From contig DATGJN010000080.1 of NCBI GenBank assembly GCA_035295165.1, positions 1-51,731 on the forward strand: a stretch of DNA of 51,731 bases, read 5' to 3'. This DNA comes from a bacterium. GTDB lineage: Bacteria > Sysuimicrobiota > Sysuimicrobiia > Sysuimicrobiales > Segetimicrobiaceae. The translations under genes and the position numbers were made by a program. Shown one piece after another: positions 39,977 through 47,954 of this stretch (its first letter is position 1; the number at the start of each line of letters is the position of its first letter). The notes below the pieces were generated by a model. The model was not told the origin of the DNA, made no database searches, and worked only from the letters and a program-made list of their open reading frames with translations.

Positions 39977-41527
39977 CTACCGTGCCGCGGCGACCGCCGG
40001 CGCGCCGAGCACTTCCTCCTCGGCCTCGTACGCGTCGCCCGCCGTCTCGTCCCTCCCTCGGGGCACGCCCACCGCGTCGAGGATCCACGTCCCCACGATC
40101 GCGATGAGGATGTTCAGCACGAACATCTCGAGCGCGGCGTAGGCGTTGATGGTCATGCCGCCGACGTGCAGGGGGTACACCGGCGACTTGAAGCCCGTCG
40201 ACCACGCGAGGCCGGTGCCGACGACCATCGCGACCAGCCACCCGAGCACCAGCGCAACGTGATGGAACCAGCGCGTGTACAATCCGAACACGATGGCCGG
40301 GAACGTCTGGAGGATCCACACGCCTCCGAGCAGCTGCAGGTTGATCGCATACTGCGTCGGCAGCAAGAGCACGAACGCGAGGGCGCCGATCTTGACGAGG
40401 AGCGACACGGTCTTCGCGACCGTGGCCTCCTCGTGGGAGGCGCCGACCGTCTTGAAGTACACGTGGTAGATGTTGCGCGTGAAGAGATTGGCGGCCGCGA
40501 TCGACATGACCGCGGCAGGCACGAGCGCGCCGATCGCGATCGCCGCGAACGCGAATCCGACGAACCAGTCGGGAAACATCTTCAACAGCAAAGCCGGCAC
40601 CGCAAGGCTCGGGGCGGACACCTTCACGCCGGCCGCGATCGCCATATACCCGAACAGCGCAAGCAGCCCGAGCATCAGTGAGTACGCGGGCAGGAGCGCG
40701 GCGTTCCGCCGGACGACCTGACCGCTCGAGGAGCTCAACACGGCCGTGATCGCGTGCGGGTACATGAACAGGGCCAACGCCGACCCGAGCGCCAGCGACG
40801 CGTAGGGCATCGCCGCCGCCGGCGGCAAGATCAGAAAGCCTTTCTTCGCCGGAAGCGCCGCCGCCGCGGCCTGGAAGATGTGCCCGAAACCCCCGAGCTT
40901 GATCGGGATCGCGATGACCGCGACGATCACGGTGATGTAGATCATGGAGTCCTTCACGAGGGCGATCAGCGCCGGCGCCCGGAGGCCGCTTTGGTACGTG
41001 TAGGCGGCGAGGATCAGGAAGGCGATGATGAGCGGCAGGTCCCTCGCCACCCCCGACCCCACGAATCCCATCGTCGCGAGCACCACCTGGATGCCCACGA
41101 GCTGCAGCGCGATGTACGGCATCGTGGCCAGGATGCCGGTCACGGCGATGGCGAGCGCCAGACCGCTGGACCCGTACCGGCCGCGGACGAAATCGGCCGG
41201 CGTGATGTAGTGATGACGCCGGCAGACGGCCCACAACCGCGGCATCAGCACGAAGACGAGGGGGTAGACAATGATCGTGTAGGGTACCGCGAAGAACCCC
41301 AGCGCTCCCACGCCGTAGACCAGCGCCGGCACCGCGATGAACGTGTACGCCGTGTAGAGGTCGCCGCCGAGCAAAAACCAGGTCACCACCGTGCCGAACC
41401 GCCGCCCGGCGAGACCCCATTCGTCGAGCCGCGTCAAGTCGCCCCGCTGCCAGTGCACGGCGACAAACCCCATCACCGTGACCAGCAGAAAGAAGAACGC
41501 GAAGACGATCAAGATCGTCCAGTTCAT
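39977..41527 (-). CDS. Sodium:solute symporter, MctP-like monocarboxylate permease
   Basis: The 516-residue SSS-family protein has ~13 membrane spans. The opening MNWTILIVFAFFFLLVTVMG leads to WGLAGRRFGTVVTWFLLGGD and the sodium-site region of spans 1 and 8 (ALALFMYPHAITAVLSSSS). The late segment TRNIYHVYFKTVGASHEEAT is also typical. These match MctP-type uptake systems for lactate, pyruvate, propionate, acetate and alanine. The ATG at 41527 overlaps the stop of the small DUF3311 gene by four bases; this gene pair is standard for MctP. The acetyl-CoA synthetase further along makes acetate or similar acids plausible substrates. The C-terminal tail is acidic and cytoplasmic. Confidence 0.9.
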   Translation of the reverse strand: MNWTILIVFAFFFLLVTVMGFVAVHWQRGDLTRLDEWGLAGRRFGTVVTWFLLGGDLYTAYTFIAVPALVYGVGALGFFAVPYTIIVYPLVFVLMPRLWAVCRRHHYITPADFVRGRYGSSGLALAIAVTGILATMPYIALQLVGIQVVLATMGFVGSGVARDLPLIIAFLILAAYTYQSGLRAPALIALVKDSMIYITVIVAVIAIPIKLGGFGHIFQAAAAALPAKKGFLILPPAAAMPYASLALGSALALFMYPHAITAVLSSSSGQVVRRNAALLPAYSLMLGLLALFGYMAIAAGVKVSAPSLAVPALLLKMFPDWFVGFAFAAIAIGALVPAAVMSIAAANLFTRNIYHVYFKTVGASHEEATVAKTVSLLVKIGALAFVLLLPTQYAINLQLLGGVWILQTFPAIVFGLYTRWFHHVALVLGWLVAMVVGTGLAWSTGFKSPVYPLHVGGMTINAYAALEMFVLNILIAIVGTWILDAVGVPRGRDETAGDAYEAEEEVLGAPAVAAAR

Positions 41528-41769
41528 CGCCCACCCTCCTGCTTTGTGACCTTATACACGAATGCCGTCAAGATCACGCCGATGATGAGCCAAACGAACT
41601 GGTAGAAATAGAAGTATGGGATCCCCCACACCGCCGGTTCTGCGCGAGAGTAGAACGCGGGCCAGAGCAACGCGATGAACGGAAGCAACAGCAGGAGGTA
41701 CCACGGGCTGAACACGGGGTGCGCAGCGCGGTGCGTGCGTGACGCCGACAGGTCCGAACCTCTCTTCAT
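41524..41769 (-). CDS. DUF3311-family small membrane partner of the symporter
   Basis: The 81-residue protein starts at ATG 41769 (GAAGGGGGC upstream) and has two hydrophobic segments (PWYLLLLLPFIALLWPAFYS and FYFYQFVWLIIGVILTAFVY). The pattern Pro-x-Tyr between spans (GIPYFYFYQF) is the DUF3311 mark. These short proteins are nearly always encoded just before an SSS symporter and are thought to assist it, much like the small partner in other two-gene symporters; the mechanism is unknown. Its stop overlaps the symporter start (ATGA), so the two are translationally coupled. A 222-bp gap separates it from the divergent S9 peptidase; I saw no clear promoter motif there. Confidence 0.88.
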   Translation of the reverse strand: MKRGSDLSASRTHRAAHPVFSPWYLLLLLPFIALLWPAFYSRAEPAVWGIPYFYFYQFVWLIIGVILTAFVYKVTKQEGGR

Positions 41770-41991
41770 GGCATGCCCCCTTCTTCGTATCACGCCATGC
41801 GATGCGGCCGATCAAGCGGTCTGCGCGACCGACATACACCGCGGGGCCCCGCGACTCCTGGCGCCGGGTCCGCCGGGCCTGACGCCGGGGCCCGCGATCG
41901 CTCCGTCCCAGCGACCGTCGCCCGAGGTGTGGTGCCCCATGCGCGCCGAAGTACCATCGCACGCCCGCGATCACAAGGAGGCGAGCTAGGG

Positions 41992-44001
41992 ATGCCCCAG
42001 CCCGCGTTGACGCTCGATCAGGCGCTTGCGATCACGTTCACGGCCGGGCACGCGTGGTCGCCCGGCGGTCGGTTAATCGGCTTCATCCACGACGACGGCG
42101 GCCGGTTCTCGCTGCGGGTCGCGTCGCCGGACACGGAGGACGCCACCCAGATCTCCGAAGGCGACGTGCCGGTCACGGCGTTCGCGTGGGCGCCGGACGG
42201 CGCGATCGGCTACGTCCAGGACGGCCGCCTGTTACTGGCGCGGGCGCAGGGAGGATCGTCGGGCCCGAACGTCCGGTGGGCGTCCGCGGAGGCCTACGCC
42301 GGCCCCGACCCCGTCGCGGCGCTCGCCTGGGCGTTCCGCGGCTCGCTGCTGGCCTTTCACGCCGGCGGGAAGGTATGGACGCTCGATCTCCGCGGCCCGT
42401 CGCTCCGCGCGCTCGCGCTGCCGTGGCCGGTGCGCGCACTCGGCCATGAACCCCCGCTCGCGTGGTCGCCCGACGCACGGATGCTCGCCGTCACGATCCG
42501 GGACGGCGCGCAGTGGGACCTCGCCGTCGTCACGGAATCCGGTCGCGTCTTGTGGCGCACACACACCGAAGAGCTGGAGGGGCCCGCCGTGTGGCTGCGT
42601 CCGGGGCGGCTGCTGTTCGCGCGGACCTCCGTTCCATACACCGCCCGGGAGTGGCACGTCCTGGACGTGCCCGCGGACGGCAGGCCTGCGCAGGTGAGGC
42701 GGCTGCACCGCGCCGAGGAACCCGACGGGCTGGGCGCCGATTTCGCCCCGCAGCCGCATCCCGACGGGCGGCGCGCCGTCCTGGTGCTGCGGCACGAAGG
42801 CTGGTGGCACCTCTACGTGCTCGACACGGAAACCGGGACCCTCCGGGCGCTGACCGGAGGCGAGGCCGAAGACGTGGGCCACGCCGTGGACCGTCCGCGG
42901 ATCAGCCCGGACGGACGGGAGGTGATCTTCTCCGCGAACCGCGTCAACCTGGGGCAGCGCCATTTGTTCAGCGCCGACCTGACGACGGGGGAGCTCCGGC
43001 AGGTCACGGGCGCGTCCGGCACGAGCGTGGAGCCCGAATGGTCGCCCTGGGGAGACCGGATCGCGTTCAAGCACAGCACGATCCATCACGCGCCCGAGAT
43101 CTGGATCGTGGACCGCGGCGGCGAGGAGATGCGGCGCGTCGTCGGCGCGATGCCGCCCGGGGTCGACCCCGGGCGGTTCCCGCTGCCGAAGGCGGCGACG
43201 ATCCGGGGCGCGCACGATTGGGAGATCCCGGGATATCTGCTGACCCCGGAACCGCTCGAGCCCGGGCGGCGCTACCCCGCGCTCGTGTACGTCCACGGCG
43301 GCGGTATGCGCCAGATGCGCGAAGGGTTTCCGCCGCTCGAAGCATATGCGTTCCACTACGCCGTGTCGCTCTGGCTGACCGGACTCGGCGTGGTGTCCTA
43401 CCTCGTCAACTACCGTGGCGGCATCGGGTACGGCCGCGCGTTCGAGCAGGGCAACTCGGGCGGTCTCGGCGTCCTCGAGTGCCAAGATTGCGTGCGCGCG
43501 GGGGAGTACCTCAAGAGTCTTCCGTTCGTGGACCCCGAACGCGTCGGAATCTGGGGACTGAGCTACGGCGGGTGGCTCACGCTCGCGTCGTTGTGCCGCT
43601 CACCCGAGACCTTTGCGCTCGGCGTCAACTTCGCGGGCCTCTGGGACTTCGGCCGGTGGATGGCGTGGGCCAAGGAGGCCTACCGGCCGCCGTACGACTA
43701 CTTCCTGGGACGGGCCCGCGGCACCCGCGCGGAGTCGCCGGATGTCTGGCGCAACGCGTCGCCCCGGCATCTCATCGAGCGCATGCGGGCCCCGCTCATC
43801 AACTTCCACGGCACCGCCGATGCGGCGGTGCCGTTCGAGCAACTGGACCTGATCGTGGAGGATTGCGTGCGGCACGGCAAGAGGTTCGAGACCCACTACT
43901 ACCCAGGGGAAACGCACCTGTTCACACACCGGGCCACGTGGCGCGACGCACTCCGAAAATTCGAGGCGGCGCTGCGCACGTACCTGGGCGTGACAGAGTA
44001 G
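41992..44001 (+). CDS. S9-family (prolyl oligopeptidase-like) serine peptidase
   Basis: This 669-residue enzyme starts at ATG 41992, behind AAGGAGG. Residues ~15-400 are a WD-like beta-propeller (repeats such as FAWAPDGAIGYVQDG, LAWSPDARMLAV, EPEWSPWGDRIAFK) that filters peptides. Residues ~410-669 are the alpha/beta-hydrolase domain, with oxyanion HGGGMRQM, nucleophile Ser524 in GLSYGGW, Asp610 in HGTADAAVP and His642 in GETHLF. This is the dipeptidyl-peptidase/acylaminoacyl-peptidase branch (S9C-like). It has no signal peptide, so it acts in the cytoplasm on short peptides, which fits the peptide-type ABC importer. It ends 15 bp before a convergent TorD-like gene. Confidence 0.93.
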   Translation: MPQPALTLDQALAITFTAGHAWSPGGRLIGFIHDDGGRFSLRVASPDTEDATQISEGDVPVTAFAWAPDGAIGYVQDGRLLLARAQGGSSGPNVRWASAEAYAGPDPVAALAWAFRGSLLAFHAGGKVWTLDLRGPSLRALALPWPVRALGHEPPLAWSPDARMLAVTIRDGAQWDLAVVTESGRVLWRTHTEELEGPAVWLRPGRLLFARTSVPYTAREWHVLDVPADGRPAQVRRLHRAEEPDGLGADFAPQPHPDGRRAVLVLRHEGWWHLYVLDTETGTLRALTGGEAEDVGHAVDRPRISPDGREVIFSANRVNLGQRHLFSADLTTGELRQVTGASGTSVEPEWSPWGDRIAFKHSTIHHAPEIWIVDRGGEEMRRVVGAMPPGVDPGRFPLPKAATIRGAHDWEIPGYLLTPEPLEPGRRYPALVYVHGGGMRQMREGFPPLEAYAFHYAVSLWLTGLGVVSYLVNYRGGIGYGRAFEQGNSGGLGVLECQDCVRAGEYLKSLPFVDPERVGIWGLSYGGWLTLASLCRSPETFALGVNFAGLWDFGRWMAWAKEAYRPPYDYFLGRARGTRAESPDVWRNASPRHLIERMRAPLINFHGTADAAVPFEQLDLIVEDCVRHGKRFETHYYPGETHLFTHRATWRDALRKFEAALRTYLGVTE

Positions 44002-44016
44002 CCGGTCGCGTCGGCG

Positions 44017-44907
44017 TCAACTCCCCTCCGCGGCGAGCCGCGCGAGCAGGTCCGCGGCTGTCTCGGCACGCGCCGCCCAGAACTCCGCGATCCCGCCGAC
44101 CGCGTCCCGGTGCGCCAGGTGCCTCGGGATCCACGCGCGCACCTCCGCCTCGAGCCAGGCGAGCGTCCGCGTCGCGTCCTGGGACAGCAGCGCATCCAGC
44201 ATGAACCGCCGCTCTCCCATTCGAAGCCCCAGCTCGGTGTCGCGGGCGGCCCGCGCGAGATCGGCGCGCACGAGGAGCGCCCCGCTGCGCACGGGCGCGA
44301 GCAGGCCTTGGAGGAACGCCGCGGCGCCGGCCTGCCGGGGATCGGGGAGCGGCGGCGCCTCCCGCAGGTGCAACGGCAGAGCATCGGGCCGGCCCGGCTG
44401 GACGAGCGCTTCCCGAAGCGCCTCACCGAGCATCTCCCCCCACGCGCGGTAGCACGGCGATGCGATGTCCCGAAGTTTGTCGAGGTACATCGGCAGCCAG
44501 CAGGCGAGGTGTTCCCACAAGAGCGCCTTGCGGCTCTCGGCCAGGAGCACCCGGCGCGCCGGTTCACGCTCAGTGCTCTCGTGCTCCCCCAGCGTGGCGT
44601 AGAGAGCGAGCAGGGTGGTCAAGTGGTCGGGCTCGACCGGCGGCACGCGTCCCAGCGCCCGCCAGAACCCGGCGATGCGATCCCGGGCCTCTCCGCCCAG
44701 CATGCCGTCGCCGCCGAGATACACGGACGCGTACGGATACAGGTGGAGCACGAAGATCTCGGTGTAGTGAGCGGCCTCGGGTCGACCGGGCAGCCCAAGG
44801 ATTTCGGCGAGACGGATCTGCTCCAGGCCCGGGGGCTCGCCGAGCACCCCGAGCGCGCGCCACAACTCCATCAGCGCCTCGAGGCGCGGGCCTTCGTCAG
44901 GGTCCAC
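44017..44907 (-). CDS. TorD-family molybdoenzyme chaperone
   Basis: This 296-residue all-helical protein has no cofactor motif. Its opening (LEALMELWRALGVLGEPPGL) and the pattern YTEIFVLHLYPYASVYLGGDGMLGGEARDRIAGFWRALG, read in two pieces, followed by PDHLTTLLALYATL, match TorD/DmsD-like chaperones, which insert the molybdenum cofactor and guard folding of one specific partner. The family motif ExxDHL appears as EPDHLTTLL. It is longer than E. coli TorD (~200) because of a C-terminal helical region. GTG 44907 is the only good start. It lies 97 bp after the Mo-subunit gene on the same strand, the usual position for a dedicated chaperone. Confidence 0.82.
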   Translation of the reverse strand: MDPDEGPRLEALMELWRALGVLGEPPGLEQIRLAEILGLPGRPEAAHYTEIFVLHLYPYASVYLGGDGMLGGEARDRIAGFWRALGRVPPVEPDHLTTLLALYATLGEHESTEREPARRVLLAESRKALLWEHLACWLPMYLDKLRDIASPCYRAWGEMLGEALREALVQPGRPDALPLHLREAPPLPDPRQAGAAAFLQGLLAPVRSGALLVRADLARAARDTELGLRMGERRFMLDALLSQDATRTLAWLEAEVRAWIPRHLAHRDAVGGIAEFWAARAETAADLLARLAAEGS

Positions 44908-45004
44908 GCGGATGAGCCCGCCGCCGCCCCGGCGACCGATCCGACTCGACCGCCTGCATTGCTCCTTACCGGGTCCGAAAGCCCTGACGTGAACCTCCGC
45001 CGCG

Positions 45005-47944
45005 TCACTCGCCGGCGGCCGGCGTGGGGTCCGGCGTCCTCGGACCCGGCAGGCGGTATGCGTCCCGGGACGGCCGCAGCGGCCGCATCAACCAGTAGGG
45101 CCGGCGCGTCCCATCCGGCGAGTGCCGGTCGGCGGGCTTGGTCAGCGCAAGCCACTTCGCATACACCTCGTGCGCGCGCTGCGTGCTGACGGCGATGTCC
45201 CCGTAGCGGTCGCCGGGACCAGCCGGCCGGACGCGCACCGCCTGGTGCCAGCAGTGTTGGCCGGAGATCGGGTCCGGATGCACAGGAAACGTCAGGTTCT
45301 GGTGCACGCCGACGTCCGTCCACCAGATCCGCAACGTGTCGGGATCGCCGGAGGCGTAGGGCGCGACACCGCGCTCGCGACGCAGCTGCCAGCGGTCCTC
45401 GGCCCGATCGAGCGTCACCGTCGCCATCGCCTGGCGCTGACCCGGACCCGCGCCCTGGATCTTCCACCGGCCCATGTGATGGCTGCAGGCGACGACCCCC
45501 GGGCGGATGCCTTCGGTGACCCACGCCTTCACGACGAAGTAGCCGATCTCGGTCTCCACGCGTACGAGATCGCCGGTGCGAAGGCGCATCGCATCCGCGT
45601 CGTGCGGGTGGATCCACAGCGGGTTTGTGTGGGCGATCTCGTCGAGCCACTTCGAGTTTGCGCTGCGCGTGTGAATCTGCACCGGCAGGCGGAACGTCGA
45701 GATCAGCACCATCTGGTCGCGCTCGAGCGCGCTGCGATGGACGTGGCTGCGCAGGTACGTCGGCAGGGCGCACTCGGACCACCCCCACTCGACGAGCGTA
45801 CGAGAGTAGAACTCGAGCCGGGCCGACGGCGTCGGAAACCCGCGCAGGATCTCCCCGTCCACCCGAACGCCAACCGGCCGTCGCCCGTCGGCGTCGGGCT
45901 CGGGACTCCCGACCGGCACGATGTTGGGATCGGGCGGCTTCGCCGCGCGCGTGTAGGCGCGGCCGAACCGGCCAACGTGCACGTCCTGCAACTCCGCGAG
46001 CGGCACCGGCGTTTCGTACAGCGCGCCGATCTTGCGCGTGATCTCAAACGCGCCGTACCGCCGCATGAACCCGAGCGGCGTGAGGCCCTCCCCTGCGGCG
46101 CGCTCGGGCAGCCCCGGCACGGAATGGTCGAAGATGTGCGCGTAGTACTCGTCCACCGCGAGCCGGGCGCCGGGCTCTCGCTGGGACTCGAAGTGCTTGC
46201 GGATCCCGAGCGATCCGTCGGGATCGATCCGCCACGACAGCTCGATCCAGAACTCATTCTCCTCCCAGACCTCCCCGGGGTTCGTCTGGCGCGTGTCCGT
46301 CACGCGCTCCCCGAGGCGCTCCCGCGCCGCGCGCAGCACCGGCTGGCGGAAGCCGATCCACTGACCGTCGTACTGCTCGTAGGAGTGCAGGTCGTGGCGC
46401 TCGGGTCCGTGCCCCATCGGAAGCACGTAGTCCGCGAAGAACGCCGTCTCGTTCCAGGTCGGCGTGAGCGCCACGGAGCAGCCGACGACACGTTCGTCGG
46501 TCAGCATCTCGATCCAGGAAAACCCGTCGGGATTGGTCCAGACCGGATTGTAGACGCGGGTGAAGTACACCTCGAGCCGCCCCCGCCCGTCTTTCAGAAG
46601 ATGCGGCAGCAAGAACGAGAGCTCGTTGATCGCGAGGGGGTACTCGATCGGCCAGGTCAGGCCGTTCCAGGTCGTCGGGTGCGGCGGGACGTAGATCGGC
46701 TTCGGCACGTACTTGTTCCACGCGTTCGGGTAGGTGCCGCCTTCGGTCGCCACGGCACCCAGCAACGCGTTCAGCAGGAACAGCGTTCGCGGCACCTGCC
46801 ACCCGCCCAGGTTGCCGGCGGCGGCGCTGCGCCACGTGTGGGTCGACAGGCGCGTGCCGGCCGACGCGACCGTGCGCGCCACGTCTTCGAGCGCGGCCGC
46901 ATCCACCCCCGACTCCTGGGACGCGAACTCGAATGTGTACGACGCATAGAGGCCGCGCAGGATCTCCTCAAACGTCTCGAACGTCGCCGGGTGATCCGGG
47001 TGCTCGAACGCGAGGTACTCCTCCCAGTTCCACCAGCGCCGGACGAACTCGCGGTCGTAGAGGCCGCGCCGGATCAGGTAGCTCGCGATCGCGAGCAGGA
47101 TCGCCGCCTCGGACCCGGGATGCGGCGCGATCCAGTGGTCCGCATGTGTCGCTGTGTTCGACAGCCGCGTGTCGAACACGATAAGTTTGGCCCCCTGCTG
47201 TTTCGCCTCGATCACGCGCTGGGCGTGGGGGTTGAAGTAGTGGCCCGCCTCGAGGTGACTGCTGACCAACAGGATCACGCGGGCGTTGGCGTGATCCGGG
47301 CTCGGCCGGTCCACGCCCATCCAAAAATGGTAGCCCGCCCGGCCGCCGCTGGAACAGACGTTGGTGTGAGTGTTGTGCCCGTCGACACCCCACGCGGCGA
47401 GCACGCGCTCCGTGAACCCATCCTCGCCTGGCCGGCCGACGTGATACATCACTTCGTTCCCGCGTCCTTCCGTGATCGCACGGCGAATGCGCACGGCGAT
47501 GTCGTCGAGCGCCTCGCTCCAGCTCACTTGGACCCACTTGCCCTCACCCCGCCGGCCGGCCCGTTTCAGCGGGTACAGAATCCGGTCGGGGTCGGTGATC
47601 TGGTTGAGGGTCGCCGGCCCCTTGGCGCAGTTCCGTCCGCGCGACCCGGGATGCTCGGGGTTGCCTTCGAACTTCCGCACCTGCAGCGTCTCCCGGTCCA
47701 CGTAGGCGAGGAGACCGCACGCCGACTCGCAGTTGAAACACGTGGTCGGCACCAGCATGTACCGCTTCTCGACCCGCCGACCCGGCCACGCCTTGGAGTC
47801 GAGCTCGACCCAGTCGTCCCACCGCTCCTTCGGGGGGAACGAGGCGAGATGGATCCGGCTCGGCCCAGGGTAGAACGTCTCGCCCCGCGCCTCGGCGTCG
47901 CGCCGCGCCGCGCTCACCCGCTGGTTCAGCGCCTTCGTGTCCAT
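45005..47944 (-). CDS. Molybdopterin oxidoreductase catalytic subunit (complex iron-sulfur molybdoenzyme)
   Basis: This 979-residue DMSO-reductase-family protein starts at ATG 47944 (AAGGGGGA upstream), 10 bp after the membrane/FeS subunit. The N-terminal [4Fe-4S] motif is Cys69-x2-Cys72-x3-Cys76-x29-Cys106. A Cys197 in THTNVCSSGGRAGYHF is the likely Mo ligand, as in Psr/Phs/Arr/Nap groups. Other cofactor segments are HPGSEAAILLAIASYLI, GTRLSTHTWRSAAAGNLGG and the C-terminal dinucleotide domain (PLWIHPHDADAMRLRTGDLV). There is no twin-arginine signal, so it faces the cytoplasm, as in sulfite dehydrogenase SoeA. The substrate is unknown; polysulfide, thiosulfate, sulfite or an organic S/N-oxide are options from family ties. 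A TorD-like chaperone gene follows. Confidence 0.85.
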   Translation of the reverse strand: MDTKALNQRVSAARRDAEARGETFYPGPSRIHLASFPPKERWDDWVELDSKAWPGRRVEKRYMLVPTTCFNCESACGLLAYVDRETLQVRKFEGNPEHPGSRGRNCAKGPATLNQITDPDRILYPLKRAGRRGEGKWVQVSWSEALDDIAVRIRRAITEGRGNEVMYHVGRPGEDGFTERVLAAWGVDGHNTHTNVCSSGGRAGYHFWMGVDRPSPDHANARVILLVSSHLEAGHYFNPHAQRVIEAKQQGAKLIVFDTRLSNTATHADHWIAPHPGSEAAILLAIASYLIRRGLYDREFVRRWWNWEEYLAFEHPDHPATFETFEEILRGLYASYTFEFASQESGVDAAALEDVARTVASAGTRLSTHTWRSAAAGNLGGWQVPRTLFLLNALLGAVATEGGTYPNAWNKYVPKPIYVPPHPTTWNGLTWPIEYPLAINELSFLLPHLLKDGRGRLEVYFTRVYNPVWTNPDGFSWIEMLTDERVVGCSVALTPTWNETAFFADYVLPMGHGPERHDLHSYEQYDGQWIGFRQPVLRAARERLGERVTDTRQTNPGEVWEENEFWIELSWRIDPDGSLGIRKHFESQREPGARLAVDEYYAHIFDHSVPGLPERAAGEGLTPLGFMRRYGAFEITRKIGALYETPVPLAELQDVHVGRFGRAYTRAAKPPDPNIVPVGSPEPDADGRRPVGVRVDGEILRGFPTPSARLEFYSRTLVEWGWSECALPTYLRSHVHRSALERDQMVLISTFRLPVQIHTRSANSKWLDEIAHTNPLWIHPHDADAMRLRTGDLVRVETEIGYFVVKAWVTEGIRPGVVACSHHMGRWKIQGAGPGQRQAMATVTLDRAEDRWQLRRERGVAPYASGDPDTLRIWWTDVGVHQNLTFPVHPDPISGQHCWHQAVRVRPAGPGDRYGDIAVSTQRAHEVYAKWLALTKPADRHSPDGTRRPYWLMRPLRPSRDAYRLPGPRTPDPTPAAGE

Positions 47945-47954
47945 TCCGTCCCCC

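Noticed and set aside
38757-41534. A 925-codon minus-strand frame across the FAA hydrolase and symporter region
   Set aside because: It has no domain signature and overlaps two well-supported genes in other frames.
41841-41852. 12-bp palindrome GCGGGGCCCCGC in the divergent region before the S9 peptidase
   Set aside because: Such pure G/C palindromes are frequent by chance in this GC-rich DNA, and there is no supporting promoter next to it.
45005-47944. Labelling the Mo subunit as nitrate or formate dehydrogenase
   Set aside because: The N-terminal and Mo-ligand motifs fit the broad Cys-ligated Psr/Soe-like group but are not specific for nitrate or formate enzymes, and no Sec codon is present.
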